From Sporosarcina koreensis (lineage in GTDB: Bacteria > Bacillota > Bacilli > Bacillales_A > Planococcaceae), in contig NZ_LN651336.1 in assembly GCF_000826145.2 (NCBI RefSeq), forward strand, positions 229,501-293,500: DNA of 64,000 nucleotides, in the 5' to 3' direction. Position numbers and translations under genes: made by a program. Each line of letters opens with the position of its first letter. Within the stretch, counting starts at the first letter, position 1. The notes under the pieces were generated by a model that had not been told where the DNA came from, did no database searches, and saw nothing but the letters and a program-made list of their open reading frames with translations. Below are positions 34,383 through 43,153 of the stretch, in pieces.

Positions 34383-35726
34383 GTGCAGACATCTTCGGTT
34401 CAGCTGAATGACTTGGATACCGCGCCAGTCGGCCGGATCTTCCTCCGTTATCTCATCCCCTCGATGATCGGGATGCTGCTGATGGCCGTCAATATCGTAG
34501 CCGACGGGACCATGGTCGGCAACCGGCTTGGTGCAGCGGCGCTCGCCGGCGTCGGTATTGCAGCGCCCGTCTATTCCATATTCGTTGCGGTCTCTTTATG
34601 GATCGGCATCGGCGCAGCAACGAAGTATTCCGCTGCAATGGGCGCCAAGGAATTGATGGAAGGCCGCCGTATTTTCAGCCATGCACTCGTATCGATCATC
34701 CTGATCACGATCATCATCGGAGTCATAGCCTATTCAGCCCGGACACCGCTCGCCTATCTCCTCGGGGCGAATGCAGAGACCCTGCCGTTCGTCAGTGACT
34801 ACTTGTATGTCATACTGATTTTCGGGGTCATTCTGACTGTTGAGAATATGCTCAGCATCTTCATCCGCAATGACGGCGGTCCGACACTTGCAATGAGCGC
34901 TCTTATTGCAACGTCGGTGCTCAACATCGTGCTGAACTACCTGTTCCTATTCGTCTATGATTTCGGGGTTCAGGGTGCAGCATTTGCGACCATCCTCGCT
35001 TCTGCCTTAGGCATCCTGATCATGTCCCTCCATTTCTTCAAAAAGACCAACAACCTCAAATGGAGACGATTCACATTCGACCGCCGGCTGTTTGCAGCCA
35101 TCGTCCTGATCGGTTTCCCATGTTTCCTGTCGGAAGTCGGCATCTCGGTATTCACGATCTCCCATAATATCGCGTTTGAACGGACTGCAGGAACGGACGG
35201 GGTCGCCGCCTTCGCCATCCTGAATTACGTCCATAATGTGCTGCTCATGCTGTTCCTCGGACTCGGCAGTGCCGTGCAGCCGCTCATCAGCTATTACCGG
35301 GGCGCTAAAAACAATAAGCGGATCCGCAAGACGATGCAGCTGGCGATGGGCACTGCCCTCGGATTGGGAATTGCTGCTCTCCTGGCGGGTCAGTTCGCTG
35401 CAGGCACGCTCGTCTCGCTGTTCGGCGACTTCAGTCCGGCCGTCCGCAGTCTGGCCGTTTCAGGCATCCACCTGTTCTTCCTTGCCTACCTGTTCACCGG
35501 CATGAATTTCGTGATGATGACATATTACCAATCAACCGGGAATGTCCGGATGGCGACCTGGATCACGGCATCACGTGAAATCCTCATCATGCTGCTGTTC
35601 CTCGCCATCCTGCCGCCACTGTTGGGCGTCACTGGCATCTGGCTGGCCATTCCGGCATCCGAGTTCGTTGTATTCCTCGGTGTCTGGCTGGTCCAGCGGA
35701 AAGCTGCAAGTCCAGTGACAACCTAA
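34383..35726 (+). CDS. MATE family multidrug efflux transporter
   Basis: The 447-residue protein has twelve membrane segments in two halves and the MATE features PVGRIFLRYLIPSMIGMLL at the N-terminus and NRLGAAALAGVGIAAPVYSI in helix 2. The mid-protein NDGGPTLAMSALIATSVLNIVLNYLF is typical of the DinF/MepA branch. It exports cationic drugs using sodium or proton gradients. GTG 34383 has a GGGGGTG site about 6 bases ahead; a TTG at 34365 is less likely. The upstream TetR gene probably regulates it. A strong terminator follows. Confidence 0.92.
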   Translation: MQTSSVQLNDLDTAPVGRIFLRYLIPSMIGMLLMAVNIVADGTMVGNRLGAAALAGVGIAAPVYSIFVAVSLWIGIGAATKYSAAMGAKELMEGRRIFSHALVSIILITIIIGVIAYSARTPLAYLLGANAETLPFVSDYLYVILIFGVILTVENMLSIFIRNDGGPTLAMSALIATSVLNIVLNYLFLFVYDFGVQGAAFATILASALGILIMSLHFFKKTNNLKWRRFTFDRRLFAAIVLIGFPCFLSEVGISVFTISHNIAFERTAGTDGVAAFAILNYVHNVLLMLFLGLGSAVQPLISYYRGAKNNKRIRKTMQLAMGTALGLGIAALLAGQFAAGTLVSLFGDFSPAVRSLAVSGIHLFFLAYLFTGMNFVMMTYYQSTGNVRMATWITASREILIMLLFLAILPPLLGVTGIWLAIPASEFVVFLGVWLVQRKAASPVTT

Positions 35727-35729
35727 TGA

Positions 35730-35764
35730 AACCCCCTCCGGTTCACCAGTCCGGAGGGGGTTTT
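35730..35764 (+). terminator. Terminator after the MATE gene
   Basis: AACCCCCTCCGG and CCGGAGGGGGTT arms around a 9-base loop with T-run. Confidence 0.9.
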
Positions 35765-35836
35765 CGCTTACAAATCCCTTTTCTGCAGGAAAGAGGAATG
35801 AGTAATGATTGAAAGGAAAGCGCAGAGAAATCGTAA

Positions 35837-35876
35837 GTTTCCCTTACGCAACTTTTGTTTCCTTCGTGCAACTTTA
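35837..35876. repeat. Two tandem 20-base units (short periodic array)
   Basis: The units at 35837-35856 and 35857-35876 differ at about five positions; both contain GTTTCC and end GCAACTTT. The 20-base period equals that of the longer arrays at 43251 and 60588, but the core differs. It lies in the non-coding gap between the MATE terminator and the CobW pseudogene. Confidence 0.5.
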
Positions 35877-35950
35877 CCTCACCTGCCCCGTACTGTCAAC
35901 CGGAACGGTCACCGCTATTCAATTGTTCCAAGTTACCTGTTTACACCCAT

Positions 35951-36938
35951 TCATACGAATTGAGGTAGGGGGTCCTGCGTTCCGTTCCATCCTGCGGCCA
36001 TCTCCTCCTCCGTTGCGAGACAGTCATCGAGCGACCGTTCGATCGATGCACGGTCCATATCCAGACCGATGAATACCAACTCTGTCTGCCGGTCGCCATG
36101 CTCCTCGTGCCAGCGCTCTGCAAGACCGGGATCATCGAGGATGGCGGCCTGGCGCTCCTCTTCCGGCATAGCCGCCACCCACTGGCCGGCGCCCTGGAAT
36201 ACGATGGAAGCGCCCGCTTGCGACAGAAGACCTGCCATTTCTTGACGGGTCGCAAGCCAGAACAGCCCTTTGGAGCGTATGATCTCACCCGGGAACTTCA
36301 ATAGCCAGTCATGGAAACGCTGCGGATGGAACGGCTTGCGACGCCTGTAGACGAACGACGAAATCCCGTATTCCTCGGTTTCCGGCGCATGCTCCTCGTT
36401 CAGCTCTTTCAGCCATCCCGCTGATCCGCTCGCCTTTTCAAAATCGAACAGCCTCCTGCTCATCAGCCGTTTGCTGTCTGTCCAGCAGCGATTCACCGCT
36501 TTCATAGTCCGTAAAGAACCGGTAAGCATCCACAACAGTGATCATACTGTCCAATCTGCAGTAATCCGAAAGCCGGATTTCCAGCTGCTCATCCTCATAG
36601 GTGAAGGTCTGTGCCACAGGAATCGGTTCGGATATGCCTGTCGATTCAATCACGATGGCATCCAGACTGCCCGCTTCCGCAAGCTTCTTCACTTCAATCA
36701 TCAAATCTTCCCGTAAAGTACAGCAGATGCAGCCGTTCGACAGTTCCACCAGACTTTCTTCCGTGCGGGTAAACCCGTTTTGCTGCACCAGCATGGAATC
36801 GACATTCACTTCACTCATATCATTGACGATGACTGCGATCCTCAATCCCTGCCGGTTTGCCAGCAGATGATTCAGCACAGTTGTTTTTCCCGCCCCCAGG
36901 TAGCCGCTCAGCACAGTCACCGGTATTTGTTCAGCCAA
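35951..36938 (-). pseudogene. CobW/ZagA-type zinc metallochaperone GTPase with internal deletion
   Basis: The first 160 codons (TTG start 36938, GGAGGAAG ahead) give an intact G-domain beginning: [20 protein letters not shown] (Walker A), the metal motif [12 protein letters not shown] and [15 protein letters not shown]. After [13 protein letters not shown] the frame stops. One frame over it resumes at [20 protein letters not shown] and runs to IQDPLPQFV-like sequence ending at 35951. Comparison with intact relatives (about 400 residues) shows that roughly 70 codons, including the NKxD GTP motif, are missing. A Zur-type box lies directly upstream, so the ancestor was a zinc-starvation GTPase. 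Confidence 0.88.
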
Positions 36939-36954
36939 TATGCTTCCTCCTCGT

Positions 36955-36975
36955 AAATCGTAATGGTTACACTTT
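36955..36975 (-). promoter_or_regulatory. Zur-type box upstream of the first CobW gene
   Basis: The 21-base site agrees with the Bacillus Zur consensus (AAATCGTAAT-N-ATTACGATTT) at about 17 of 20 positions: left half AAATCGTAAT perfect, right half drifted. It lies 17 bases upstream of the TTG start. Confidence 0.7.
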
Positions 36976-37123
36976 ACACATGTCTCTTATTTTTGTAAAC
37001 TGTTTTTGCGGATGTTTTTTTGATGCCGTCTGTGCGTAGCTCTCTCCCGTCGCCATGCAGGTCTCATGTACATAAACCGAAACACTGTCCAGCAGCTGGC
37101 GAACAGACATGTAACGCAGTGTG

Positions 37124-37275
37124 CTCATAAAACTGGATTTCCTCTTATTTAAGTGACAGAAGTAATCATAAACCAATAATTCCGCTCGTACTCACGCCAG
37201 AAGTGATCATGCCTTCAGGTTTAAACTCGTAACTTCACACAACGGGCAGCCAGGCATCCGAAGCATCTCGTTCGC
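37124..37275. repeat. Decayed periodic array related to the CTCATAAAC array
   Basis: Copies of the CTCATAAAC core occur in register at 37124 (CTCATAAAA), 37144 (CTTATTTAA), 37165 (ATCATAAAC), 37185 (CTCGTACTC), 37206 (ATCATGCCT) and 37226 (CTCGTAACT), i.e. spacings 20, 21, 20, 21, 20, with CTCGTTCGC 41 bases later at 37267. The phase is the same as in the well-kept array at 43251. This 357-base gap (36977-37333) holds no gene that I can support. An inverted repeat TGTCT-AATC-AGACA lies at 37282-37295, before the second CobW gene. Confidence 0.5.
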
Positions 37276-37333
37276 ATAGTTTGTCTAATCAGACAGTTTG
37301 ACCATCAATAGTAGAATAGGAGTGCATCTGTAC

Positions 37334-38295
37334 ATGCAACAATCGAAAATACCCGTTTACATCTTGAGCGGCTTCCTCGGCAGCGGAAAAACGACGCTGC
37401 TGATGAGGATGCTCGCCCACTGCAAGGAAACCGGCAAAGAGGCCGCCATCATCATGAACGAACTCGGCAAGGAGAACGTGGAAGGGCATCTTTTCGAAAC
37501 CGGCACGATGTACGAACTGCTCGAAGGATGCATCTGCTGCACCATCCAGGATGATCTTCGGGAGACGCTCGAAGAAGTGAGCGCACGGTCTGCAGACAGC
37601 CCGGTCGACGTGCTGTTCATCGAAGGGACGGGTGCCGCAAACCCGATCGATATCCAGGAAGTGCTGTACAGCGAGCCGTATGTCTCAACGTATGAACTGA
37701 TGTCCGTCATCACCGTCGCGGATGCCGCCCAGTTCCTCGAATACCAGAGTCTGTTTGCGAGCACGGGCGAAGTCCGCCGGCTGATTGCCGATCAGCTTGC
37801 GTGCTGCAGCCTGCTGCTGCTGACAAAGACGGACCTGGTCTCGGCTTCCATTTGAAAAAGGTGCGCAGCAAGATTTCGAAGACACCAGGCGGACAGAACC
37901 TTGCCGATGTACCCGCAGCAGATTTCCCGATTGATCGCCTTTTTGAAAAACGTATCCATTCCGTTTTACAATCCAGGGCATCTGACTCTGCTACGGCACA
38001 CCGGCACGGCACACTGCAGGCGATCCGCCTTACGGATATCCCGATCGTTACGAAGAAAGAGCTCCTCGCATGGTGCCGTCATCTGCCGGCCCATGTCGTC
38101 AGAGGAAAAGGGGTTGTCTCGCTTATCGGCAGTTCCGGAGCAGCCGCCCCTTACAGCCTCCAGCTGTCGGGCGGGAAAGCGGTTGTCTCGCCCTTGCCGG
38201 CCGACTGTGGGAAGGAACCGGTCATCATCCTAATCGGACCGTCGCTCGATCGGCAGGAGATCCGTGAATTCTATGAAAAACTCATACACCAGTAA
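37334..38295 (+). pseudogene. Second CobW-family GTPase gene with a frameshift
   Basis: Codons 1-173 encode IPVYILSGFLGSGKTTLLMR (Walker A), LEGCICCTIQDDLRETL (metal motif), EGTGAANPIDIQEVL and LLLLTKTDLVSAS (the NKxD position reads TKTD), then a stop at 37855. The protein continues one frame over from HLKKVRSKISKTPGG through the CobW C-terminal domain (HVVRGKGVVSLIGSSGAA) to 38295. One base change near 37845 separates the halves; sequencing error is possible. The intact protein would be about 320 residues. It is followed 15 bases later by the YcgR-like permease gene, so it belongs to that metal-related operon. Confidence 0.87.
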
Positions 38296-38310
38296 GACAA
38301 GGAGACTCCT

Positions 38311-39294
38311 ATGGCCTTAAAATTGAATTACTTCACGTACCCGCTCATCCTTCTCATCCTGCTCTATTTCTTTGTAGGTGCGGGATTACAGGAAGCGATC
38401 CCGAAAAGCTTGCTGCTCATGAACACGACATTCCTCGGCATCGTGCTGGAAGCGCTGCCGTTCGTGTTCCTCGGCGTCTTCATGTCGGCGCTGATCCAGA
38501 CGTTCGTCTCGGAAGATGCCGTCCGGCGGTCGATCCCGAAAAACGCCTATGCCGCCATCGTGCCCGCCGTCCTCGTGACCGCGATCTTCCCGGTGTGCGA
38601 ATGCGCCATCATCCCGGTCGTACGGCGACTCATGAAGAAAGGAATGCCGCTGCACGTCGGGATGATTTTCTTAGCCGGGGCGCCGACCCTGAACCCGATC
38701 GTGTTCGCCTCGACGTACTTCGCATTCCCGCAAGCACCGGAGATCGCCTACGCCCGCATGGGAATCGCCGCAGTGGTTGCGGCACTGATCGGTCTGCTCG
38801 TCTATGCGTTCTTCAGCGACCGGAGCCAGCTGAAATGGTCGGCGGAGGAATTGGTCGGACAAACGGAACGGGCAGACGGCATCGGCAGGAACGGCTGGCG
38901 CACCGTCCTGTTCCACGCGAGTGACGAATTTTTCGATATGGGGAAATTCCTGCTGATCGGTGCGCTCGTTGCAAGTGCCGTCCAGACATTCTTCAACCGG
39001 AGCGAGCTGCTCGCCCTCTCGCAGAACGACAATCTTTCGCCGCTGCTCATGATGGCATTCGGATTCGTCCTGTCGCTCTGCTCTGAAGCGGATGCCTTTG
39101 TCGCCGCCTCGTTTGCCGGGACGTTCACGACCGGGTCCCTGCTCGCATTCCTGATCTACGGGCCAATCCTCGACATAAAAAGTACAATCATGCTGTTCGG
39201 CTATTTTCGCGCCAAGTTCGTAATCGGCTTCATGGCGATCGTGACAGTTATCGTATACACGATCGTTCTGCTGTATCAGACTTTCTTTTTGTGA
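38311..39294 (+). CDS. YcgR/YraQ-like permease (UPF0718/DUF318)
   Basis: The 327-residue protein has eight membrane helices. VFLGVFMSALIQTFVSE, FPVCECAIIPVVRRL (a Cys-x-Cys-like CEC motif in the membrane) and AGAPTLNPIVFAST are hallmarks of the UPF0718/YraQ permeases. The second half repeats them as FGFVLSLCSEADAFVAASF. It is predicted to transport a metal ion or small solute. It lies between a CobW-type GTPase gene and a TIGR03943 partner gene, the standard arrangement of ycgR-ycgQ. AGGAGA precedes the ATG. Confidence 0.88.
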   Translation: MALKLNYFTYPLILLILLYFFVGAGLQEAIPKSLLLMNTTFLGIVLEALPFVFLGVFMSALIQTFVSEDAVRRSIPKNAYAAIVPAVLVTAIFPVCECAIIPVVRRLMKKGMPLHVGMIFLAGAPTLNPIVFASTYFAFPQAPEIAYARMGIAAVVAALIGLLVYAFFSDRSQLKWSAEELVGQTERADGIGRNGWRTVLFHASDEFFDMGKFLLIGALVASAVQTFFNRSELLALSQNDNLSPLLMMAFGFVLSLCSEADAFVAASFAGTFTTGSLLAFLIYGPILDIKSTIMLFGYFRAKFVIGFMAIVTVIVYTIVLLYQTFFL

Positions 39295-39302
39295 GGTGAA
39301 CT

Positions 39303-40193
39303 ATGGAAACTGCATCGAACTACAGGATCCACGCTCTCTTGCGCGGACTTCTCTTACTGGGATTCTTCGCCCTGCTGCTCCGGCTGCTCGTCACTGGGGA
39401 CATCCTGCTGTACATCGCGCCGAAAATGGTGAAGTTTTCGTATATCGCACTCGCCGTCCTGCTGATCCTCGGTATCATGCAGCTCATCAGGAGCCTGTCT
39501 GCCGATGAGGAGGAGTTATACTGTGACTGCGGATTCTCACACGGTCCGTCTGCAGCACCACTTCAATCGGCGATCATCTACCTGCTGTTCGCCTTGCCTG
39601 TCCTGACAGGTCTCTGGTTCCCGTCCGTCTCCCTCGACAGCTCTATCGCTGCGAAACGAGGGTTCCAGTATCCGTCCGCGGCAAGCGCTCCTGGGAATGG
39701 AGAAGGGATCGCAGCGGACACAGGTCAAACCGTCGATCCCGCTGCAGACGTCCTGCCGGGAGATCCGGCTGCGGATCCATATGAAGCGGCCTATGACGAG
39801 AGTGAATTCGCCATTCTCCGGCAGGAACTGCTGGACGCGGACACGATCGAGATGACGAACGAAAACTATATGGATGTCATGTTCTATCTGAACGATGATC
39901 CAGTCGCATTCGAAGGAAAACAGCTGTCGATGACCGGCTTCGTCTTCAAGGATCCGATCTTCCAGGAGAACCGGTTCGTCATCGCACGGTTCGGTATCAG
40001 CTGCTGTGTGGCGGATGCCGAAGTGTACGGTATCATGTCAGCCGAACCGCCCGCAGCCCCCTTTGCAGAAGATGAATGGCTCGATGTCACGGGTACACTG
40101 ACGACCGTCCAGCATGAAGGCATGACCCTCCCGTTCCTTGAGATGTCGGACCATCAGGTGATCGATCAGCCGGAACTCCCATATGTCTACTGA
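39303..40193 (+). CDS. TIGR03943 family permease subunit (YcgQ-like)
   Basis: The 296-residue protein starts with three to four membrane helices (about 12-32, 40-58, 92-110). An extracytoplasmic domain follows with the conserved YMDVMFYLNDDPVAFEGKQL, GFVFKDP and FVIARFGISCCVADAEVYGI, which is the DUF1980 signature with paired cysteines. These proteins always accompany UPF0718 permeases. The start is 9 bases after the permease stop, so the two are co-transcribed. A metal-related transport role is inferred from CobW and Zur context. Confidence 0.88.
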   Translation: METASNYRIHALLRGLLLLGFFALLLRLLVTGDILLYIAPKMVKFSYIALAVLLILGIMQLIRSLSADEEELYCDCGFSHGPSAAPLQSAIIYLLFALPVLTGLWFPSVSLDSSIAAKRGFQYPSAASAPGNGEGIAADTGQTVDPAADVLPGDPAADPYEAAYDESEFAILRQELLDADTIEMTNENYMDVMFYLNDDPVAFEGKQLSMTGFVFKDPIFQENRFVIARFGISCCVADAEVYGIMSAEPPAAPFAEDEWLDVTGTLTTVQHEGMTLPFLEMSDHQVIDQPELPYVY

Positions 40194-40213
40194 CGAGACC
40201 CGCATACCATATG

Positions 40214-40258
40214 AAAAGCCCCGCCGGCCTGCACAATGCAGGATCCAACGGGGCTTTT
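40214..40258. terminator. Terminator between the YcgQ-like gene and the zinc importer operon
   Basis: AAAAGCCCCG and CGGGGCTTTT enclose an inner CCTGC/GCAGG hairpin; it sits between convergent genes and can work both ways. Confidence 0.85.
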
Positions 40259-40267
40259 CATGGGTGA

Positions 40268-41080
40268 TCACCGCACTATCGACGGCCGCCTGACCTTCTT
40301 CTTGCCAAGCAGGATGAGAGCGATCGCCGCCACCATCCACAACGCGATACTCGCGCCCGGTGGTGTGCCGCCTGTGTAGGAGGTTACAAGCCCAGCGATC
40401 GAACAGAGGATCGACAAGACGCCCGCAGTGACGAATACCAGCCGGAAGCGGCTCGTCAGCTGCATCGCCGCAGCACTCGGCAAGATGATGATCGCTGAGA
40501 CGAGCAGCATGCCGGTCATCGGAATCATCGTGGAGATGAACAGCCCGATGACCGCACTGAACGAAAAGGACAGCCATTTTGTCCGGATCCCCGCTGCCCT
40601 CGCGATGTCCTCGTGCAGCACCATCCTGTACAGGGATCTCTTCGCAACAAGGAAATACAAACCGATGACGCCGGACATGATCAGCAGCGTCACGAGCTGC
40701 TCCTGTGTCACTGTGACGATGGAACCGAACAAATACTGGTTCATCGTCTTCGTGCCGGTCGGCATGACAGTCATCAGACACAGGGCGATGGAAAGCCCTG
40801 CCGCCATCATGATGGCGATGGACACATCCGAATAGCTCCGGTATCGGGTCCGCAAATATTCGATGAGCAAGGCGCCGAGCACGACAACCAGTCCGCTGAT
40901 CCATCCCGGCCGGTCGCCCAGCAGCAGCCCCACCGCAACGCCGGCCAGTGCGATATGGCTCAGCGTATCGGCGATGAGCGATTGGTTCCGCATGATCAGA
41001 AACACGCCGATCAACGGTGAGATCAGGGCGATCAGCAGACTCGCGGCGAGCGCACGCTGCATGAACACTAATTCGAACAT
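40268..41080 (-). CDS. znuB: Zinc ABC transporter permease (ZnuB/AdcB)
   Basis: The 270-residue protein has eight to nine membrane helices and the ABC-3 family pattern: FMQRALAASLLIALISPLIG at the start, DTLSHIALAGVAVGLLLGD, and DIARAAGIRTKWLSF for the ATPase contact. It is the membrane channel for zinc import. It overlaps the ATPase gene by 13 bases and is the last gene of the Zur-controlled operon with znuC and znuA. Confidence 0.93.
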   Translation of the reverse strand: MFELVFMQRALAASLLIALISPLIGVFLIMRNQSLIADTLSHIALAGVAVGLLLGDRPGWISGLVVVLGALLIEYLRTRYRSYSDVSIAIMMAAGLSIALCLMTVMPTGTKTMNQYLFGSIVTVTQEQLVTLLIMSGVIGLYFLVAKRSLYRMVLHEDIARAAGIRTKWLSFSFSAVIGLFISTMIPMTGMLLVSAIIILPSAAAMQLTSRFRLVFVTAGVLSILCSIAGLVTSYTGGTPPGASIALWMVAAIALILLGKKKVRRPSIVR

Positions 41081-41721
41081 ATACAGGTACCTTCTTCCAT
41101 CTGAAGGATCCGGTCGAGGTACGGCTGCAGCTCATCCAGGTGATGGGTGATCATGACGATGGTGACGGCAGGCGTCATCGCTTTCAGCACCTGATAGAAC
41201 TGTTTCCGTGTCTTTTCATCCATTCCCGAGGTTGGTTCGTCCAACAGCAGGATCGACGGCGCAGCCATGAAAGCCCTCGCTGTGCAGGCTTTCTGCCGCT
41301 GACCGCCTGACAGTCTGCCGATCGGCCGGTCTGCCAGCTCCGAAAGTCCGAATTGGCCGATCATTTCAGCGGCCTTGGCTTTGTCTTCTTTCCGGATGCG
41401 CTGAAACCATTTCTTTCGGTCCCAGACACCCGACAGGACGAACTCCCGGACGGTGCTCGGAAAGTCCGGTTCGATGGCCGCGGCATCCTGCGGCAGATAA
41501 CTGACCGCTGACTGGCGCATGCCGAACCGGGAACCGCTCCATGGCACGAGAAGACCGCCGAGCAGCTTGAGGGCTGTCGTCTTTGCGGCCCCATTCTCCC
41601 CCGTGATGACGGTGAACTGTCCGGATGGTATGGAAAACGAAAGATTATCCATGACAGGCTCCGACGTATACCCGAACGTCACGTGCTGAAGCCCGATTGC
41701 TGCTGTACTCATTGCTATCAT
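41068..41721 (-). CDS. znuC: Zinc ABC transporter ATPase (ZnuC/AdcC)
   Basis: The 217-residue ATPase has Walker A TGENGAAKTTALKLL (note GAAKTT rather than the usual GAGKTT/GSGKST), signature GRLSGGQRQKACTARAFM, Walker B SILLLDEPTSGMD and H-loop MITHHLDEL. It is slightly shorter than typical ZnuC proteins. It starts 4 bases after the binding-protein stop and overlaps the permease gene, so the three form one unit. Confidence 0.93.
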   Translation of the reverse strand: MIAMSTAAIGLQHVTFGYTSEPVMDNLSFSIPSGQFTVITGENGAAKTTALKLLGGLLVPWSGSRFGMRQSAVSYLPQDAAAIEPDFPSTVREFVLSGVWDRKKWFQRIRKEDKAKAAEMIGQFGLSELADRPIGRLSGGQRQKACTARAFMAAPSILLLDEPTSGMDEKTRKQFYQVLKAMTPAVTIVMITHHLDELQPYLDRILQMEEGTCICSN

Positions 41722-41724
41722 CCT

Positions 41725-42831
41725 TTATCGGAGAGCTTTCGCCAGCACATGCAGGTTGTCTGACATGACACTGATATAGGTCGCTCCGCTGTTCTGTTCG
41801 TCTTCACTGAGCCCTTCCAGAGTATGGAGGACGGCGGTCTTCGCCTGCAGCTCCGCGGCCAGTGTCTCCGCGACTTTCGATGATGCGTTCTCCTCGAAGA
41901 AGATCGTATGGATATCATGATGCTCTGCGAACTCTTTCAGTTCTTTCAATTTTTTTGCACTCGGTTCATTGTCAGGCGACAGACCGGCGATTGGAACTTG
42001 TGTCAGACCATAATCCGCTGCCACGTACCCGAAAGCTGCGTGCTGGGTGATGATCTCTTTGTTGCTGACGGAAGACAGTGTCTCTTGGTACTCCTTATCA
42101 AGCGCCTTCAATTTCTTCACGAATTCATCTCTGTTCTTCTCATAATCGCTTTTGTGGTCAGGATCAATTTCACCGAGACGGGCAGCGATCGTTTCCACTT
42201 CGGTGATCGCCCGGGCAGGACTCAGCCAGAGATGCGGATCGAAATCATGGTGATGGCCTTCATGCTCATGATCTTCGTCTTCATGGTCGTGCGCCTCACC
42301 TTCATGGGCGCCGGCTTCCTCTCCATGCTCATGACCTTCGCCTTCATGGCTGTGTTCATCACTACCGTGGTCATAATCTTCTCCCTCATGTTCCCGGGCA
42401 TCTCTATCGTGATCATGATCGTCATACTCATGCTCGTGCGCTTCCCCGGTGAATGGCAGCAGCTCGATCCCTTCCGAAGCGTCGATCAGTTCGACGGAGG
42501 ATCCGACCGCCCCCTCAATATCATGGATCCACGTTTCCATATTTTCATTGTTATAGACCAGTGCGTCTGCGTCCTGGATCTCCTTCAGATCTTTCGCCGC
42601 CGGCTCCCAGTCATGCGGTTCCACGGATGCCGGAATCAGCATCGTGACATCGGCATTGTCCCCCACCACTTCTTTCGTGAACTCATACATCGGATAAAAA
42701 CTCGTCACGATCGACAGTTTCGCTTCATGACCTTCATCAACCGCCGCTTTCTGTTTCTCAACGTCCTGCTGGCAGCCTCCGAGGAAGACCGCTCCTGCTG
42801 CAAGTGTCAAAGCTATCCATACTTTATTCAT
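41725..42831 (-). CDS. znuA: Zinc-binding lipoprotein (ZnuA/AdcA)
   Basis: The 368-residue lipoprotein has lipobox LGGC (Cys near 20). The cluster A-I fold shows zinc ligands in SVEPHDWEP, DPHLWLSP, ITQHAAFGYVAADYG and IFFEENASS. Between the first two lies a very long His/Asp/Glu-rich loop (about residues 135-195, with many HEH and HDH units), typical of zinc-specific binding proteins and used to gather zinc. AGGAGAG precedes the ATG. A near-perfect Zur box is about 65 bases upstream. It delivers zinc to ZnuBC at the outer membrane face. Confidence 0.95.
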   Translation of the reverse strand: MNKVWIALTLAAGAVFLGGCQQDVEKQKAAVDEGHEAKLSIVTSFYPMYEFTKEVVGDNADVTMLIPASVEPHDWEPAAKDLKEIQDADALVYNNENMETWIHDIEGAVGSSVELIDASEGIELLPFTGEAHEHEYDDHDHDRDAREHEGEDYDHGSDEHSHEGEGHEHGEEAGAHEGEAHDHEDEDHEHEGHHHDFDPHLWLSPARAITEVETIAARLGEIDPDHKSDYEKNRDEFVKKLKALDKEYQETLSSVSNKEIITQHAAFGYVAADYGLTQVPIAGLSPDNEPSAKKLKELKEFAEHHDIHTIFFEENASSKVAETLAAELQAKTAVLHTLEGLSEDEQNSGATYISVMSDNLHVLAKALR

Positions 42832-42894
42832 CGAACTCTCCTATCTCTTTCCGCTAGTTATGCCTGCTTAAATTTTTTCGCAGTGATAATCAAC

Positions 42895-42915
42895 AAATAG
42901 TAATCATTACGATTT
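42895..42915 (-). promoter_or_regulatory. Zur box of the znuACB operon
   Basis: The site matches the Zur consensus in 19 of 20 positions: AAATAGTAAT, centre C, ATTACGATTT. It lies 64 bases upstream of znuA. Confidence 0.9.
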
Positions 42916-42961
42916 AAAAAATGTTAAAATTTTTAATCGGTACTAAAGATCTTCATTCTCC

Positions 42962-43111
42962 CTATTTAGTCTCCCGGTGCAAGGTCACCCGGCGGAGTCG
43001 CGGACAATACTTCTTCAGCTCAATCCGCTCAGGATTCGTCCTCTTGTTTTTCGTCGTTATGTAATTACGGTCCCCTGTTTCCGTGCACGCCAGCGTAATA
43101 TTCACTCTCAC
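42962..43111 (-). CDS. rpmG: 50S ribosomal protein L33, zinc-independent form
   Basis: The 49-residue protein reads [20 protein letters not shown] and [17 protein letters not shown]. The normal zinc form has two CxxC pairs; here each pair has only one cysteine (LACTET and KYCPRL), which is the C-minus form. GTG start with AAGGAGGTG 6 bases ahead. A Zur-type box 43 bases upstream indicates expression under zinc starvation, when it would replace the zinc-binding L33 in the large ribosomal subunit and spare zinc. It is upstream of znuA in the same direction. Confidence 0.93.
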   Translation of the reverse strand: MRVNITLACTETGDRNYITTKNKRTNPERIELKKYCPRLRRVTLHRETK

Positions 43112-43153
43112 TATGAACACCTCCTTAGTTGCAATGTCTACGATTTTAGATGA

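Noticed and set aside
36967..37128. Possible 53-codon gene beginning MSTLRYMS on the minus strand
   Set aside because: Its ATG is the ATG of the array core TTTATGAGC, the ribosome site is weak and no family is recognised; the region is better explained as a decayed array.
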